A stretch of 64,000 nucleotides of DNA from Clostridia bacterium (lineage in GTDB: Bacteria > Bacillota > Clostridia > Saccharofermentanales > Saccharofermentanaceae). Shown piece after piece: positions 8,816-16,741 of this stretch. The notes under the pieces are model-generated. The model was not told where the DNA came from. It did no database searches and saw nothing but the letters and a program-made list of their open reading frames with translations. The position numbers were made by a program, and so were the translations under genes. Location: positions 1-64,000 of the forward strand of contig JAEEIT010000131.1 in the NCBI GenBank assembly GCA_016281535.1, in the 5' to 3' direction. How positions within the stretch are numbered: position 1 is the stretch's first letter; each line of letters opens with the position of its first letter.

Positions 8816-9565
8816 TTATTTCCCATTCTGGAGAATGTCCATCAGATCTTTCCGCTCTTTCGGTGTCAATTCGCGGTATTTTCCGACGGGCAGAGAACCG
8901 AGAGAGATGTTCAGGATCCGGATGCGTTTGAGCTTCACTACCCGGTATCCGAGGTATTCGCACATCCTTCTGATCTGCCGGTTCAGACCCTGATTCAGAA
9001 TGATGTGGAAGGTATTCTTACTTGTCAGCTTGACCTTGCAGGGGAGTGTGACCGTGTCGAGGATCGGAAGTCCACCTTCCATCTTCGCGCGGAATTCTTC
9101 ATCTACAGGTTTATCTACGGTGACGATGTATTCTTTATCATGACGTCCCTCTGCGCGCAAAAGCCGGTTTACGATTTCTCCGTCATCCGTCAGAAGAAGA
9201 AGACCTGTGGAGTTCTTATCAAGTCTTCCGATAGGGAAGATCCTTGTTGGATACTTCAGATAGTCGATGACGTTGCTCTTGTCGCGTTTGTCTGTCGTAC
9301 AGGTAATGCCGAGTGGCTTGTGAAAGGCCAGATACACATGCTCGTCTTTCTCCTTCGGAAGTACGGCCTGACCGTTCACACGTACGACCTGTCCGGGAAA
9401 GACCTGGGAGCCTGTTTCTGCCGTTGTCCCGTCGATGGTAACAGCACCGGCTTCAATATATTCGTCAGCTTTCCTTCGCGAACAGAATCCTGACGAACTG
9501 ATGTATTTGTTGATTCGTACGGAGTCGTTCTTTATGTTGTCTTCGGAGCGGGTATCGTCACGCAT
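8816..9565 (-). CDS. rluF: RsuA/RluB/RluF-family 23S rRNA pseudouridine synthase
   Basis: It isomerises specific uridines in ribosomal RNA. An S4 RNA-binding domain is at about 16-75 (RINKYISSSGFCSRRKADEYI). The catalytic domain carries the family motif GRLDKNSTGLLLLT, with the catalytic Asp, and then LNQGLNRQIRRMCEYLGYRV. The sequence is closest to the RluF type by the NSTG and NQGLNRQIRRM signatures, although the exact target uridine cannot be read from sequence. The length of 249 aa is normal. The start at 9565 has GGAG only 2 nt upstream, so the true start is uncertain. It follows the histidine kinase stop by 19 bp and is probably the third gene of that operon. Confidence 0.85.
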   Translation of the reverse strand: MRDDTRSEDNIKNDSVRINKYISSSGFCSRRKADEYIEAGAVTIDGTTAETGSQVFPGQVVRVNGQAVLPKEKDEHVYLAFHKPLGITCTTDKRDKSNVIDYLKYPTRIFPIGRLDKNSTGLLLLTDDGEIVNRLLRAEGRHDKEYIVTVDKPVDEEFRAKMEGGLPILDTVTLPCKVKLTSKNTFHIILNQGLNRQIRRMCEYLGYRVVKLKRIRILNISLGSLPVGKYRELTPKERKDLMDILQNGK

Positions 9566-9584
9566 CGCATCTCTCCGGGAAGAA

Positions 9585-11399
9585 TCAGTACCAGACTGTG
9601 CCGGTCACGCGCTTCAGGGTAAAGGTAAAGGTGGTGCCTTCTCCGTACTCGCTCTGGACGGTAATCGTCTCGCCCATGTAGCTCAGGAGCTCTTTCGCGA
9701 TGGCAAGGCCGAGACCGGTGCCTTTCTTACCACGGGCACGGTCCGCCTTATAGAAACGGTCGAAGATGTGGTCGATGTCGTATTCGTGAATGCCTTGACC
9801 GGTGTCACTTACGGAGACGAGTACCTTATCCGTCTCATCACTGTACTCGGTCGAGATGATGATCGATCCGCCGGCGGGTGTATACTTCTTCGCATTATCA
9901 AGAAGAATAACGATGATCTGCTCGACACGGTCCGGATTACCCATAACCGTCGGAAGCGTACCCGTCTTATGCTCGACATGGAATTCCAGGTCGGCGTCCT
10001 CCATGACCGGTTTAAACTTTGTTTCGAACTCGGAAAGGAGTTTATTCAGATCGAACGGGAACGTCTTAAACGCGAGTGTTCGTGCCTGCAGTCTCGAAAG
10101 CTCGAGCATGTCGTCGATCAGTCGGGACAGGCGCATCGTCTCGTGAAGGATGATACCATAATATCTCTGGCGGTCTTCCTCCTTCTTGACCATTCCGTCA
10201 GCAAGCGGCTCAACGAGACCACGCATGGCGGTGAGTGGAGTACGGAGTTCGTGGGATACGTTCGCGACATAATCTCTTCGAGTCTGCTCGAGACGTTCCT
10301 GCTCGGAAATGTCACGGAAGAACCCCGTCGCACCGATAATGGCCTTCTCGTTATCAAGGATCGGCACGATCGTCGAGGAGTAGGCGCAATCCTTCGCTTC
10401 GATCGTTCTCTCGAAAGTCTCGCCGGTCTTCAGGCATTTGTCGAAGTCTTCCCATACTTCTTCGAAAGGAATGAGCTGCAGTTTCTCGGTGAAGAGATTC
10501 TTTCTCGGTACTTTCTCGAACAAAGTCGCAATTGCGTTATTCGAGTAGTCCGGCTGCAGGTCTTTATTTACCGATACGATACCTTCGGAGATAATATCGA
10601 AGATCTCTTTCAGTCGGTTACGCTCGGTGGTGACACTGGTGATCGATTTGGAAAGACGTTCGGCCAGCTCATTTACCGAAGCAGCCAGATCGCCGATCTC
10701 GCCCTTCGTACGGTCATTGGCACGTACGGTAAAATCGCCCTGGCCAAGAGCCGTGGCAACCTCGGCAACGCGGTTGAGCGGACGGATCAGCCGTTTACTT
10801 GCAAAGTAAACCGGAATCGCCATGAACAGGGCGACCATTAAGGTCGACAGAAGGAGCACCTGATAAAAATCTGTGCCGATCGTCGCATGCACAGGCTGTG
10901 CAGCACCGATCACCAGATAAGCGACAAGATTCTCGCCAGTATAGACAGGAACCTGGACCAGGATGGTCGTATCTTTCTCTTCGACAAGTCTTCCCAGAAG
11001 ATTCTTATTCGCGGTGCTTGTGAGCATGTATGTCTGCGCATAACTGTCGATGGCCTCGATGCGTGATTGCTGCTCCGGTGTAGAGGAAGCGGTGGTAATG
11101 ATGGATCTTCCGGCAGTGTCATACAGAAGATAGTAGGCGTTAAGCGTATAGGGATCCGTATATCCTGACGATGCTTCTTTCAGGATCTCCGATCTGTTCG
11201 AGTCCGCGCCGGCTTTCTGCACGCTGTTGGCCAGATAAGAGGCAAGCGCTCTGGCCTGATCGATCGACTGTTCTTCGATGCGGTTCTTGGTGACCTCGGT
11301 TGCGGCATAGTTATAGAGCGTCGCAGAAATAAGTGCTGACGCGCATAGCGCGACCAGCACGAGAAAGATCATCTTGCGTAAGAAAACGCTTCGGAACAT
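9585..11399 (-). CDS. Membrane sensor histidine kinase, PhoR/WalK-like
   Basis: A 604-aa two-component sensor. Residues 9-30 form the first membrane helix, about 31-180 an extracytoplasmic sensing domain, and 181-199 the second helix. A HAMP linker (about 200-251, RLIRPLNRVAEVA) and a PAS domain (about 260-365, IFDIISEGIVSVNKDL) follow. The dimerisation domain carries the phosphoacceptor His383 in VSHELRTPLT. The ATPase domain has the N box DNAKKYTP, DTGQGI and GTGLGLAIAK. The start codon overlaps the regulator stop as TAATG, so the two are translationally coupled. The HAMP-PAS-HisKA order is that of PhoR and WalK; the stimulus is unknown. The adjacent extended sensor region suggests an envelope or nutrient signal, but this is inference. 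Confidence 0.93.
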   Translation of the reverse strand: MFRSVFLRKMIFLVLVALCASALISATLYNYAATEVTKNRIEEQSIDQARALASYLANSVQKAGADSNRSEILKEASSGYTDPYTLNAYYLLYDTAGRSIITTASSTPEQQSRIEAIDSYAQTYMLTSTANKNLLGRLVEEKDTTILVQVPVYTGENLVAYLVIGAAQPVHATIGTDFYQVLLLSTLMVALFMAIPVYFASKRLIRPLNRVAEVATALGQGDFTVRANDRTKGEIGDLAASVNELAERLSKSITSVTTERNRLKEIFDIISEGIVSVNKDLQPDYSNNAIATLFEKVPRKNLFTEKLQLIPFEEVWEDFDKCLKTGETFERTIEAKDCAYSSTIVPILDNEKAIIGATGFFRDISEQERLEQTRRDYVANVSHELRTPLTAMRGLVEPLADGMVKKEEDRQRYYGIILHETMRLSRLIDDMLELSRLQARTLAFKTFPFDLNKLLSEFETKFKPVMEDADLEFHVEHKTGTLPTVMGNPDRVEQIIVILLDNAKKYTPAGGSIIISTEYSDETDKVLVSVSDTGQGIHEYDIDHIFDRFYKADRARGKKGTGLGLAIAKELLSYMGETITVQSEYGEGTTFTFTLKRVTGTVWY

Positions 11400-12088
11400 T
11401 ATTGGTTGACCTCGAACTTATATCCGACACCGTATACGGTGATCAGGGACCATGGTGCACCATCGTAATAGATCTTCTGACGGATACGTTTGATATGCGT
11501 GTCGACGGTTCTTGTATCGCCGAAATAGTCATACCCCCAGATCAGAGAAAGGATCTGTTCACGGTCCATGACCTGCCCGACATGAGAGGCCAGAAGATGC
11601 AGGATCTCGACTTCCTTCGGTGTGCAGGGGACCAGCTCGCCCTTGACCTTGACCTGATAGTTATCGAGATTGATCTCGAGTCCTTCGAAACGGAGAAGGG
11701 ATGTATTCTCCTGCGGTTCGCTGATGCGGCGCAGGACGGCCTTGATGCGGGCGATGACTTCTCTCGGGGAGAAGGGCTTGACGATATAGTCGTCCGCACC
11801 GAGCTCGAGACCGAGTACACGGTCGATCTCTTCACCTTTCGCAGTGAGGATGATGATCGGTGTGGAAAGAGTCTTTCTGATCTCACGGCATACTTCGATA
11901 CCTGTCTTCTCAGGCATCATGACATCGAGAATGATCAGATCCGGCTTATCGGAAGCCACATGGGCCAGCGCATCACGTCCATCATAAGCGCTGGAATATG
12001 TAAAGTGTTCGTTTTCAAAATACAACCCCAGGGACTCGTGTACCACCGGGTCGTCATCGCAGATCAGAATATGCGGAGCGTTTGCCAT
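11399..12088 (-). CDS. OmpR/PhoB-family response regulator
   Basis: Partner of the kinase downstream. The track ORF starts at 12127, but ATG 12088 has GAGGT 9 nt upstream and gives the usual beginning MANAPHILICDDDP (229 aa). The receiver domain has the acidic pair D11-D13, phospho-acceptor Asp55 in LIILDVMMPEKTG, the Thr switch in IIILTAKGEE and Lys in DDYIVKPFS. A winged-helix DNA-binding domain follows from about 130 (LTPKEVEIL-type sequence CTPKEVEILHLLA, then VDTHIKRIRQKI). Its terminal A overlaps the kinase ATG. It likely controls its own operon and envelope or phosphate genes, which the sequence does not show. Confidence 0.94.
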   Translation of the reverse strand: MANAPHILICDDDPVVHESLGLYFENEHFTYSSAYDGRDALAHVASDKPDLIILDVMMPEKTGIEVCREIRKTLSTPIIILTAKGEEIDRVLGLELGADDYIVKPFSPREVIARIKAVLRRISEPQENTSLLRFEGLEINLDNYQVKVKGELVPCTPKEVEILHLLASHVGQVMDREQILSLIWGYDYFGDTRTVDTHIKRIRQKIYYDGAPWSLITVYGVGYKFEVNQ

Positions 12089-12129
12089 ATACCATTTACC
12101 TCTAACTTTTTTGATAGCAATACACATCT

Positions 12130-12159
12130 ATTATAATCGAAAAAATGATTTTTGAGCAA
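12130..12159 (-). promoter_or_regulatory. Promoter of the two-component operon
   Basis: On the minus strand TTGCTC (12159-12154), an 18-bp spacer and TATAAT (12135-12130) lie 42 bp before the regulator ATG. It diverges from the methyltransferase promoter about 90 bp away. Confidence 0.65.
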
Positions 12160-12247
12160 AAGAATGTGAACAAATTGAAAAAAGTAGTTCACAAATCCGT
12201 TCCAATCGATTGCCACCCGACGTTGGGATGGTAACTTCGAAGCGGTG

Positions 12248-12256
12248 TGGTATAAT
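12248..12256 (+). promoter_or_regulatory. Extended -10 promoter of the methyltransferase gene
   Basis: TGGTATAAT is a perfect extended -10 with no clear -35. Transcription would begin near 12263, downstream of the track ORF start at 12210, which supports ATG 12288 as the real start. Confidence 0.6.
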
Positions 12257-12287
12257 TTTACTATCTTGCGGAAAGTCGGGAAGAGTT

Positions 12288-13193
12288 ATGTTTTTGGCAG
12301 ACAGATGGACGGATTTTGAATTGCTTTATTGCGGTGAAGGTGAGAAGTTCGAGAGGTGGGGCGATATCCTGCTTCAGCGCCCGGATCCGCAGGCAATCTG
12401 GCCGAAAACGGGATATGCCGGAATGAAAGAGCAGTTCTGGCCGAAGCCGCATGCCGTCTACCACAGATCGGAAAGCGGGGGCGGACACTGGACACGTGAG
12501 AAACCGATGCCGCAGAAATGGAAGATCCGGTACGAAGCCGTAGGCCGTCCGCTGACATTCATTATCGAGCCGACAAGTTTCAAACATACGGGACTTTTCC
12601 CGGAACAGGCAGCGAACTGGGATTTCTGCGGGAAGAAGATCCAGAAGGCAGTGAAAGAAGGAAGAAAGCCCCGTATCCTGAATCTCTTCGCGTATACCGG
12701 CGGTGCGACCATGGCATTTGCCGCAGCGGGCGCAGCCGAAGTCGTCCATGTCGATGCAAGTAAGGGCATGGTACAGAGAGCAAAAGAGAATATGGCCGCT
12801 TCGAATCTCGAGGATTGCTATATCCGCTTTATTGTCGAGGACTGCGGACGGTTCGTGGAACGGGAGATCCGAAGGGGAAGAACATACGATGGGATCATTA
12901 TGGATCCGCCGGCTTACGGGCGAGGTCCTTCCGGTGAGATGTGGAAGCTGGAGGATGCGCTGTTTCCACTTGTGGAGAAGTGCGAGAAACTCATTTCCGA
13001 TGATCCGCTGTTCTTTCTGATCAATTCCTATACGACAGGCCTGTCTTCGATGGTGATCGAAGATATCCTGAGACTTGCCGTGAAGACAAAGCATGGAGGA
13101 AAGGTCGTTTCTGAAGAACTGGGACTCCCTTGTTCGAAGATGGATCTGGTGCTTCCTTGCGGAAGTACCGGAAGATGGACGCCGGAGGACTGA
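12288..13193 (+). CDS. Class I SAM-dependent methyltransferase, RlmI/RlmK-like
   Basis: A Rossmann-fold methyltransferase, probably acting on rRNA. The track start at 12210 lies upstream of the likely promoter; ATG 12288 gives 301 aa (MFLADRWTDFELL). An N-terminal region of about 100 residues precedes the catalytic core. The SAM-binding motif I reads ILNLFAYTGGATMAFAAAGA, followed by the acidic ribose contact VVHVDASKGM. The catalytic motif is MDPPAYGRG. The core resembles COG1092 proteins such as RlmI, but the N-terminal PUA domain typical of RlmI is not recognisable, so the substrate is not assigned. The next gene, another rRNA modifier, starts 1 nt after the stop codon, which supports an RNA target. 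Confidence 0.82.
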   Translation: MFLADRWTDFELLYCGEGEKFERWGDILLQRPDPQAIWPKTGYAGMKEQFWPKPHAVYHRSESGGGHWTREKPMPQKWKIRYEAVGRPLTFIIEPTSFKHTGLFPEQAANWDFCGKKIQKAVKEGRKPRILNLFAYTGGATMAFAAAGAAEVVHVDASKGMVQRAKENMAASNLEDCYIRFIVEDCGRFVEREIRRGRTYDGIIMDPPAYGRGPSGEMWKLEDALFPLVEKCEKLISDDPLFFLINSYTTGLSSMVIEDILRLAVKTKHGGKVVSEELGLPCSKMDLVLPCGSTGRWTPED

Positions 13194-13194
13194 T

Positions 13195-13896
13195 ATGGAG
13201 AATACGCCGAAGATCCTCTATGAAGATAATCATCTTCTTGTGGCCGTGAAACCGGCCGGCGTGCTGTCGCAGAGTGACAGTACGGGGGATCCGGATATGC
13301 TGACCCTTCTGAAATCCTATCTTGTGGAGAAATACAATAAGCCGGGAGAGGCGTATCTGGGGCTTCTTCACCGGCTCGACCGTCCTGTCCGCGGTGTGAT
13401 GGTCTTTGCGAAGACCAGTAAGTGTGCCGGAAGGATCAGTGAACAGATCCGTAACCGCACCATCGAGAAAAGATACCGGGCGATCGTGTACGGTGCTTTT
13501 GATGAGGAAAAAAAGGGACAGATCAAGTCGTATCTTAGTAAAGACAGTAGAACGAATCTGGTTGAGGTATTTGCAACGAAAGAAGAAGCGCCGAAGGAGG
13601 CAAAAGCATGCCACCTCGATTATGAGGTGGTGGGACAGGGGCGGATCGGCGGAGTTCCGGTATCGCTTGTCCTGATCGATCTTCATACGGGGCGGTCGCA
13701 TCAGATCCGTGCCCAGCTGGCATCAATCGGACATCCCATCGTGGGAGACCGGAAATACGGAAAGGGGCCGAACCGCTTCGCAGGGGATATTCTGCTGGAG
13801 TCTTTCTGGCTGGGACTGGATCATCCTGTAAGTAAGGAAAGGATGGTATTCCAGGTTCCGCTTTCTGACGAGGAACCATGGAGTCAGTTTAAGTAA
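13195..13896 (+). CDS. RluA-family pseudouridine synthase
   Basis: The true start is ATG 13195 (GGAGG at 13184-13188, 6-nt spacing), giving 233 aa; the track ORF extends into the preceding gene. It begins ILYEDNHLLVAVKPAGVLSQ and carries the catalytic motif LLHRLDRPVRGVMVFAKT, with the Asp of HRLD. The RNA-binding motif is LHTGRSHQIRAQLASIGHPIVGDRKYG. There is no S4 domain, as in the short RluA/TruC-like members. It converts uridine to pseudouridine in rRNA or tRNA; the position cannot be told from sequence. It is cotranscribed with the methyltransferase upstream. A short CCGGG/CCCGG hairpin at about 13903-13921 follows without a T run. Confidence 0.88.
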   Translation: MENTPKILYEDNHLLVAVKPAGVLSQSDSTGDPDMLTLLKSYLVEKYNKPGEAYLGLLHRLDRPVRGVMVFAKTSKCAGRISEQIRNRTIEKRYRAIVYGAFDEEKKGQIKSYLSKDSRTNLVEVFATKEEAPKEAKACHLDYEVVGQGRIGGVPVSLVLIDLHTGRSHQIRAQLASIGHPIVGDRKYGKGPNRFAGDILLESFWLGLDHPVSKERMVFQVPLSDEEPWSQFK

Positions 13897-13958
13897 GAAG
13901 TCCGGGTGTTTATCCCCCGGAAGAGATAACGAGACTAGAAACGAGAGGAGATGAGGAA

Positions 13959-14582
13959 ATGGCAGGAGATTTTTCCATTTCTGCCGAACAGCGTGAAGCG
14001 AATAAGAAGAAGATCACGGAACTTCTTCTGTCGACCAAGCGTCCCGGTATGGAGCGTCTGGTCGAGTGGATCTGCAACAAGACGGACTTCTTCACGGCGC
14101 CGGCCTCGACGAAGTACCATCTGTGTTGTGACGGCGGACTGGCACAGCACAGCCTTCATGTGTATCAGCGGCTGTCTGAGAAGGTTGCCCAGGGTTTGAT
14201 CTCGATCGAGCCGGATACGGTGATTATCACATCGCTCCTTCATGACCTTTGTAAGGTCAACTTCTACGTGAAAGAGACGAAGAACGTGAAAGAAGGAACG
14301 AAGATCAACCAGTATGGTAAGGAGGTGGCCAACTGGGTCGAGAAAGAGGTGTGGGGGATCAAGGACAGCTTCCCTGTGGGACACGGGGAGAAGTCGTGCT
14401 GGTATGTCCAGAACTTCATTCGCCTCAAGCCGGAGGAATATGCCATGATCCGGCTTCATATGGGACCGGATAAGAATACCTATCCGGATCCGTTTTCTGA
14501 AACTGCGAAGATCTATCCTTCTGTGGTAGCGATCTTCACATCCGACATCGAATCAGCTTACATTTTGGAGGAAAGACAATGA
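13959..14582 (+). CDS. HD-domain hydrolase
   Basis: A 207-aa protein with a strong Shine-Dalgarno region (GAGGAGATGAGGAA). The HD phosphohydrolase signature is visible as GGLAQHSLHVYQRL, about 40 residues before SLLHDLCK, with further histidines in VGHGEKS and IRLHMGP. HD proteins use a metal centre to cut phosphate esters in nucleotides or RNA; the actual substrate is not known. The pattern QHSLHV...LLHDLCK is reminiscent of the HD part of YhaM-type exoribonucleases, but the OB-fold domain is absent. Its stop overlaps the start of the GH120 gene as ATGA, so the two are translationally coupled, an odd pairing. Confidence 0.78.
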   Translation: MAGDFSISAEQREANKKKITELLLSTKRPGMERLVEWICNKTDFFTAPASTKYHLCCDGGLAQHSLHVYQRLSEKVAQGLISIEPDTVIITSLLHDLCKVNFYVKETKNVKEGTKINQYGKEVANWVEKEVWGIKDSFPVGHGEKSCWYVQNFIRLKPEEYAMIRLHMGPDKNTYPDPFSETAKIYPSVVAIFTSDIESAYILEERQ

Positions 14583-16573
14583 TCTACTATGTTGACCAGA
14601 ACACGAAATCCCAAGGATGCGGAACGAAGGAACATCCTTTTCTGACGATCAGTGCCGCGGCGAAGGTGGCCAGGCCGGGCGACGAAGTCCTGGTTATGCC
14701 GGGTGTGTACCGCGAGTATGTCGACCCGATGAACGCCGGTACGGAAGATGCCCGTATCACCTACCGCTCTGTGGAACCGCTGAAGGCCGTAATTACCGGC
14801 GCCGAGATCGTGAAGGGCTGGGAAAAATATAAAGGAAAGACCTGGAAGGTTACGATCGATAACGGAATCTTCGGAGCCTATAACCCATACGACACCAGAA
14901 TCGGCGGAGACTGGTACTTCTGGCATCGTCATCCGCATACCGGATGCGTGTACCTGAATGATGTCGCGCTCTATGAGACGGATGATCTGGATGCCTGCCT
15001 CAAGGGAGAGAAGGACGACGCTTCGTGGGAGCCGGAGAATTCCATCTATAAGTGGTATTGCGAACAGAAGGACGGGAAGACGGTGATCTATGCCAATTTC
15101 CAGGGAAAGGACCCGAATAAGGAAAAGGTCGAGATCAATGTCAGAAGAAACTGTTTCTTCCCGAGCAGGACCGGTGTCGGATACATTACTCTTTCCGGAT
15201 TTACGGTCAATAAAGCGGCCACGACCTGGGCACCGCCGGCGGCATTCCAGGATGGTATGATCGGACCGCACTGGAGCCGTGGCTGGATCATCGAGGACTG
15301 CGAAGTCAGCCATAGCCGCTGCTGCGGTATTTCTCTGGGTAAATACCTCGATCCTGAGAATGATCACTACTTCACGAAATACCGGGTGAAGAGCCCGACA
15401 CAGATGGAACGTGATGCCGTATGCCGTGGCCAGTATCACGGATGGCTCAAGGAGAATATCGGTGCGCATATCGTGCGCCGCTGCCATATCCATCACTGTG
15501 AACAGACAGGTATCGTGGGCCGTATGGGGTGTGTCTTCTCGATTATCGAGGACAACCATATCCACAATATCAACAATATGATGGAGGTCGGTGGTGCCGA
15601 GATCGCGGGCATCAAGCTACATGCGGCGATCGACGTCATCATGAGAAGAAACCATGTGCACCACTGTACGATGGGTATCTGGTGTGACTGGCAGGCACAG
15701 GGTACGATCCTGTCGCAGAATCTCCTTCATGACAATCACACGCCGGAGTTTGCCAAGCGTATCCCGGGCACGATCATGAGCCAGGATATCTTCATCGAAG
15801 TCGGTCACGGTCCGACGCTTGTGGATAACAATGTCATGCTGAGTAAGGCGTCGCTCCGTCTGGCGACCGAGGGCGTCGCGGTGGTGAATAACCTGATCTG
15901 TGGTACTTTCCAGGCGATCGGTGAAGGTACGGACGAGATGGTCGCCGGAAAGAATCAGCCGAGATATACGCCTTATCACTTCCATCACCGGACCGAAGTG
16001 ATGGGATTCATGAGCATCCTTCATGGTGACGACAGGATCTACAACAATATCTTCATCCAGAAGTGGCCGATCGAGACACGTCCGGAAGACATTCCGGAGC
16101 AGTTCTTCGATAAGCAGGAGGTCGGAACATTCCTCTTCGATGAATACCCGACTTATCAGGAATGGATCGATTCCTTCCATCTGAATGAGCCGATGGCCTA
16201 TGAACACAAGATCATGGAGAAGCATTTCCAGCATCTGCCTGTATGGATCGACCATAATGTCTACTTTAATGGTGCCAAGCCGTGGGCGAAGGAAGAGACG
16301 AATCTGGTCGTGAAGCGGTTCAAGGCGACGGCGGATGTGATCGAGAAGGATGGAGAATACGTACTGGTGACGAATGTGATGAAGAAAGTGAAGGAGCTTT
16401 CTTGCGGCATTATCAATACGGATATTCTGGGTAAAGCCTTCCAGCCGGATCAGCGCTTCGAGAATACGGACGGTTCGGACATCGTCTTCAATTACGACTA
16501 TTTCGGTGCCGACAGAGGCGTCATGACGATTGCCGGTCCTTTCGCTGAGGCGAAGGAAGAGTATATCCTGTAA
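14579..16573 (+). CDS. GH120 beta-xylosidase
   Basis: A 664-aa right-handed beta-helix protein that I recognise as glycoside hydrolase family 120, the family founded on Thermoanaerobacterium saccharolyticum XylC. Shared strings include IYANFQGKDPN, EINVRRNCF, GWIIEDCEV, GIKLHAAIDV and YFNGA. The family catalytic residues are retained: the nucleophile in IWCDWQAQGT (Asp370) and the acid/base in IFIEVGHGP (Glu407). The stretch between them is about 14 residues longer than in XylC. It would release xylose from short xylo-oligosaccharides in the cytoplasm, since no signal peptide is present. It follows the HD gene with an ATGA overlap and GGAGG, and is closed by a terminator. Confidence 0.9.
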   Translation: MIYYVDQNTKSQGCGTKEHPFLTISAAAKVARPGDEVLVMPGVYREYVDPMNAGTEDARITYRSVEPLKAVITGAEIVKGWEKYKGKTWKVTIDNGIFGAYNPYDTRIGGDWYFWHRHPHTGCVYLNDVALYETDDLDACLKGEKDDASWEPENSIYKWYCEQKDGKTVIYANFQGKDPNKEKVEINVRRNCFFPSRTGVGYITLSGFTVNKAATTWAPPAAFQDGMIGPHWSRGWIIEDCEVSHSRCCGISLGKYLDPENDHYFTKYRVKSPTQMERDAVCRGQYHGWLKENIGAHIVRRCHIHHCEQTGIVGRMGCVFSIIEDNHIHNINNMMEVGGAEIAGIKLHAAIDVIMRRNHVHHCTMGIWCDWQAQGTILSQNLLHDNHTPEFAKRIPGTIMSQDIFIEVGHGPTLVDNNVMLSKASLRLATEGVAVVNNLICGTFQAIGEGTDEMVAGKNQPRYTPYHFHHRTEVMGFMSILHGDDRIYNNIFIQKWPIETRPEDIPEQFFDKQEVGTFLFDEYPTYQEWIDSFHLNEPMAYEHKIMEKHFQHLPVWIDHNVYFNGAKPWAKEETNLVVKRFKATADVIEKDGEYVLVTNVMKKVKELSCGIINTDILGKAFQPDQRFENTDGSDIVFNYDYFGADRGVMTIAGPFAEAKEEYIL

Positions 16574-16601
16574 TCGGGCTTTTCTTACACGAAACGACAC
16601 G

Positions 16602-16640
16602 ACGTTCCCGTCTGCGAGCAAGCGGCGGGAACGTTTCTTT
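16602..16640 (+). terminator. Rho-independent terminator after GH120
   Basis: Stem ACGTTCCCG / CGGGAACGT with a 15-nt loop, followed by TTCTTT. It separates the GH120 operon from the ileS promoter. Confidence 0.8.
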
Positions 16641-16699
16641 GTCATTTTTGACGAAATTCTCTTTATAATATAAAAATTATACTCACAAATGGCTTCGTA

Positions 16700-16708
16700 T
16701 GTTATAAT
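16700..16708 (+). promoter_or_regulatory. Extended -10 promoter of the ileS operon
   Basis: TGTTATAAT is a perfect extended -10 located 33 bp before the ileS ATG. The transcript leader would be only about 27 nt, which leaves no room for a T-box. Confidence 0.6.
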
Positions 16709-16741
16709 GACGGGAGCTTTTGGAAAAGTTGAGGTTTTACT

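Noticed and set aside
9435-10841. 468-aa plus-strand ORF
   Set aside because: It is antisense to the pseudouridine synthase and histidine kinase, which have complete motif sets.
13903-13921. Hairpin after the RluA-type gene as a terminator
   Set aside because: The CCGGG/CCCGG stem is short and is followed by purines, not a T run.
16641-16741. T-box riboswitch before ileS
   Set aside because: Only about 100 bp separate the previous terminator and the ATG, the promoter lies 33 bp before the ATG, and no T-box sequence or specifier stem is seen.
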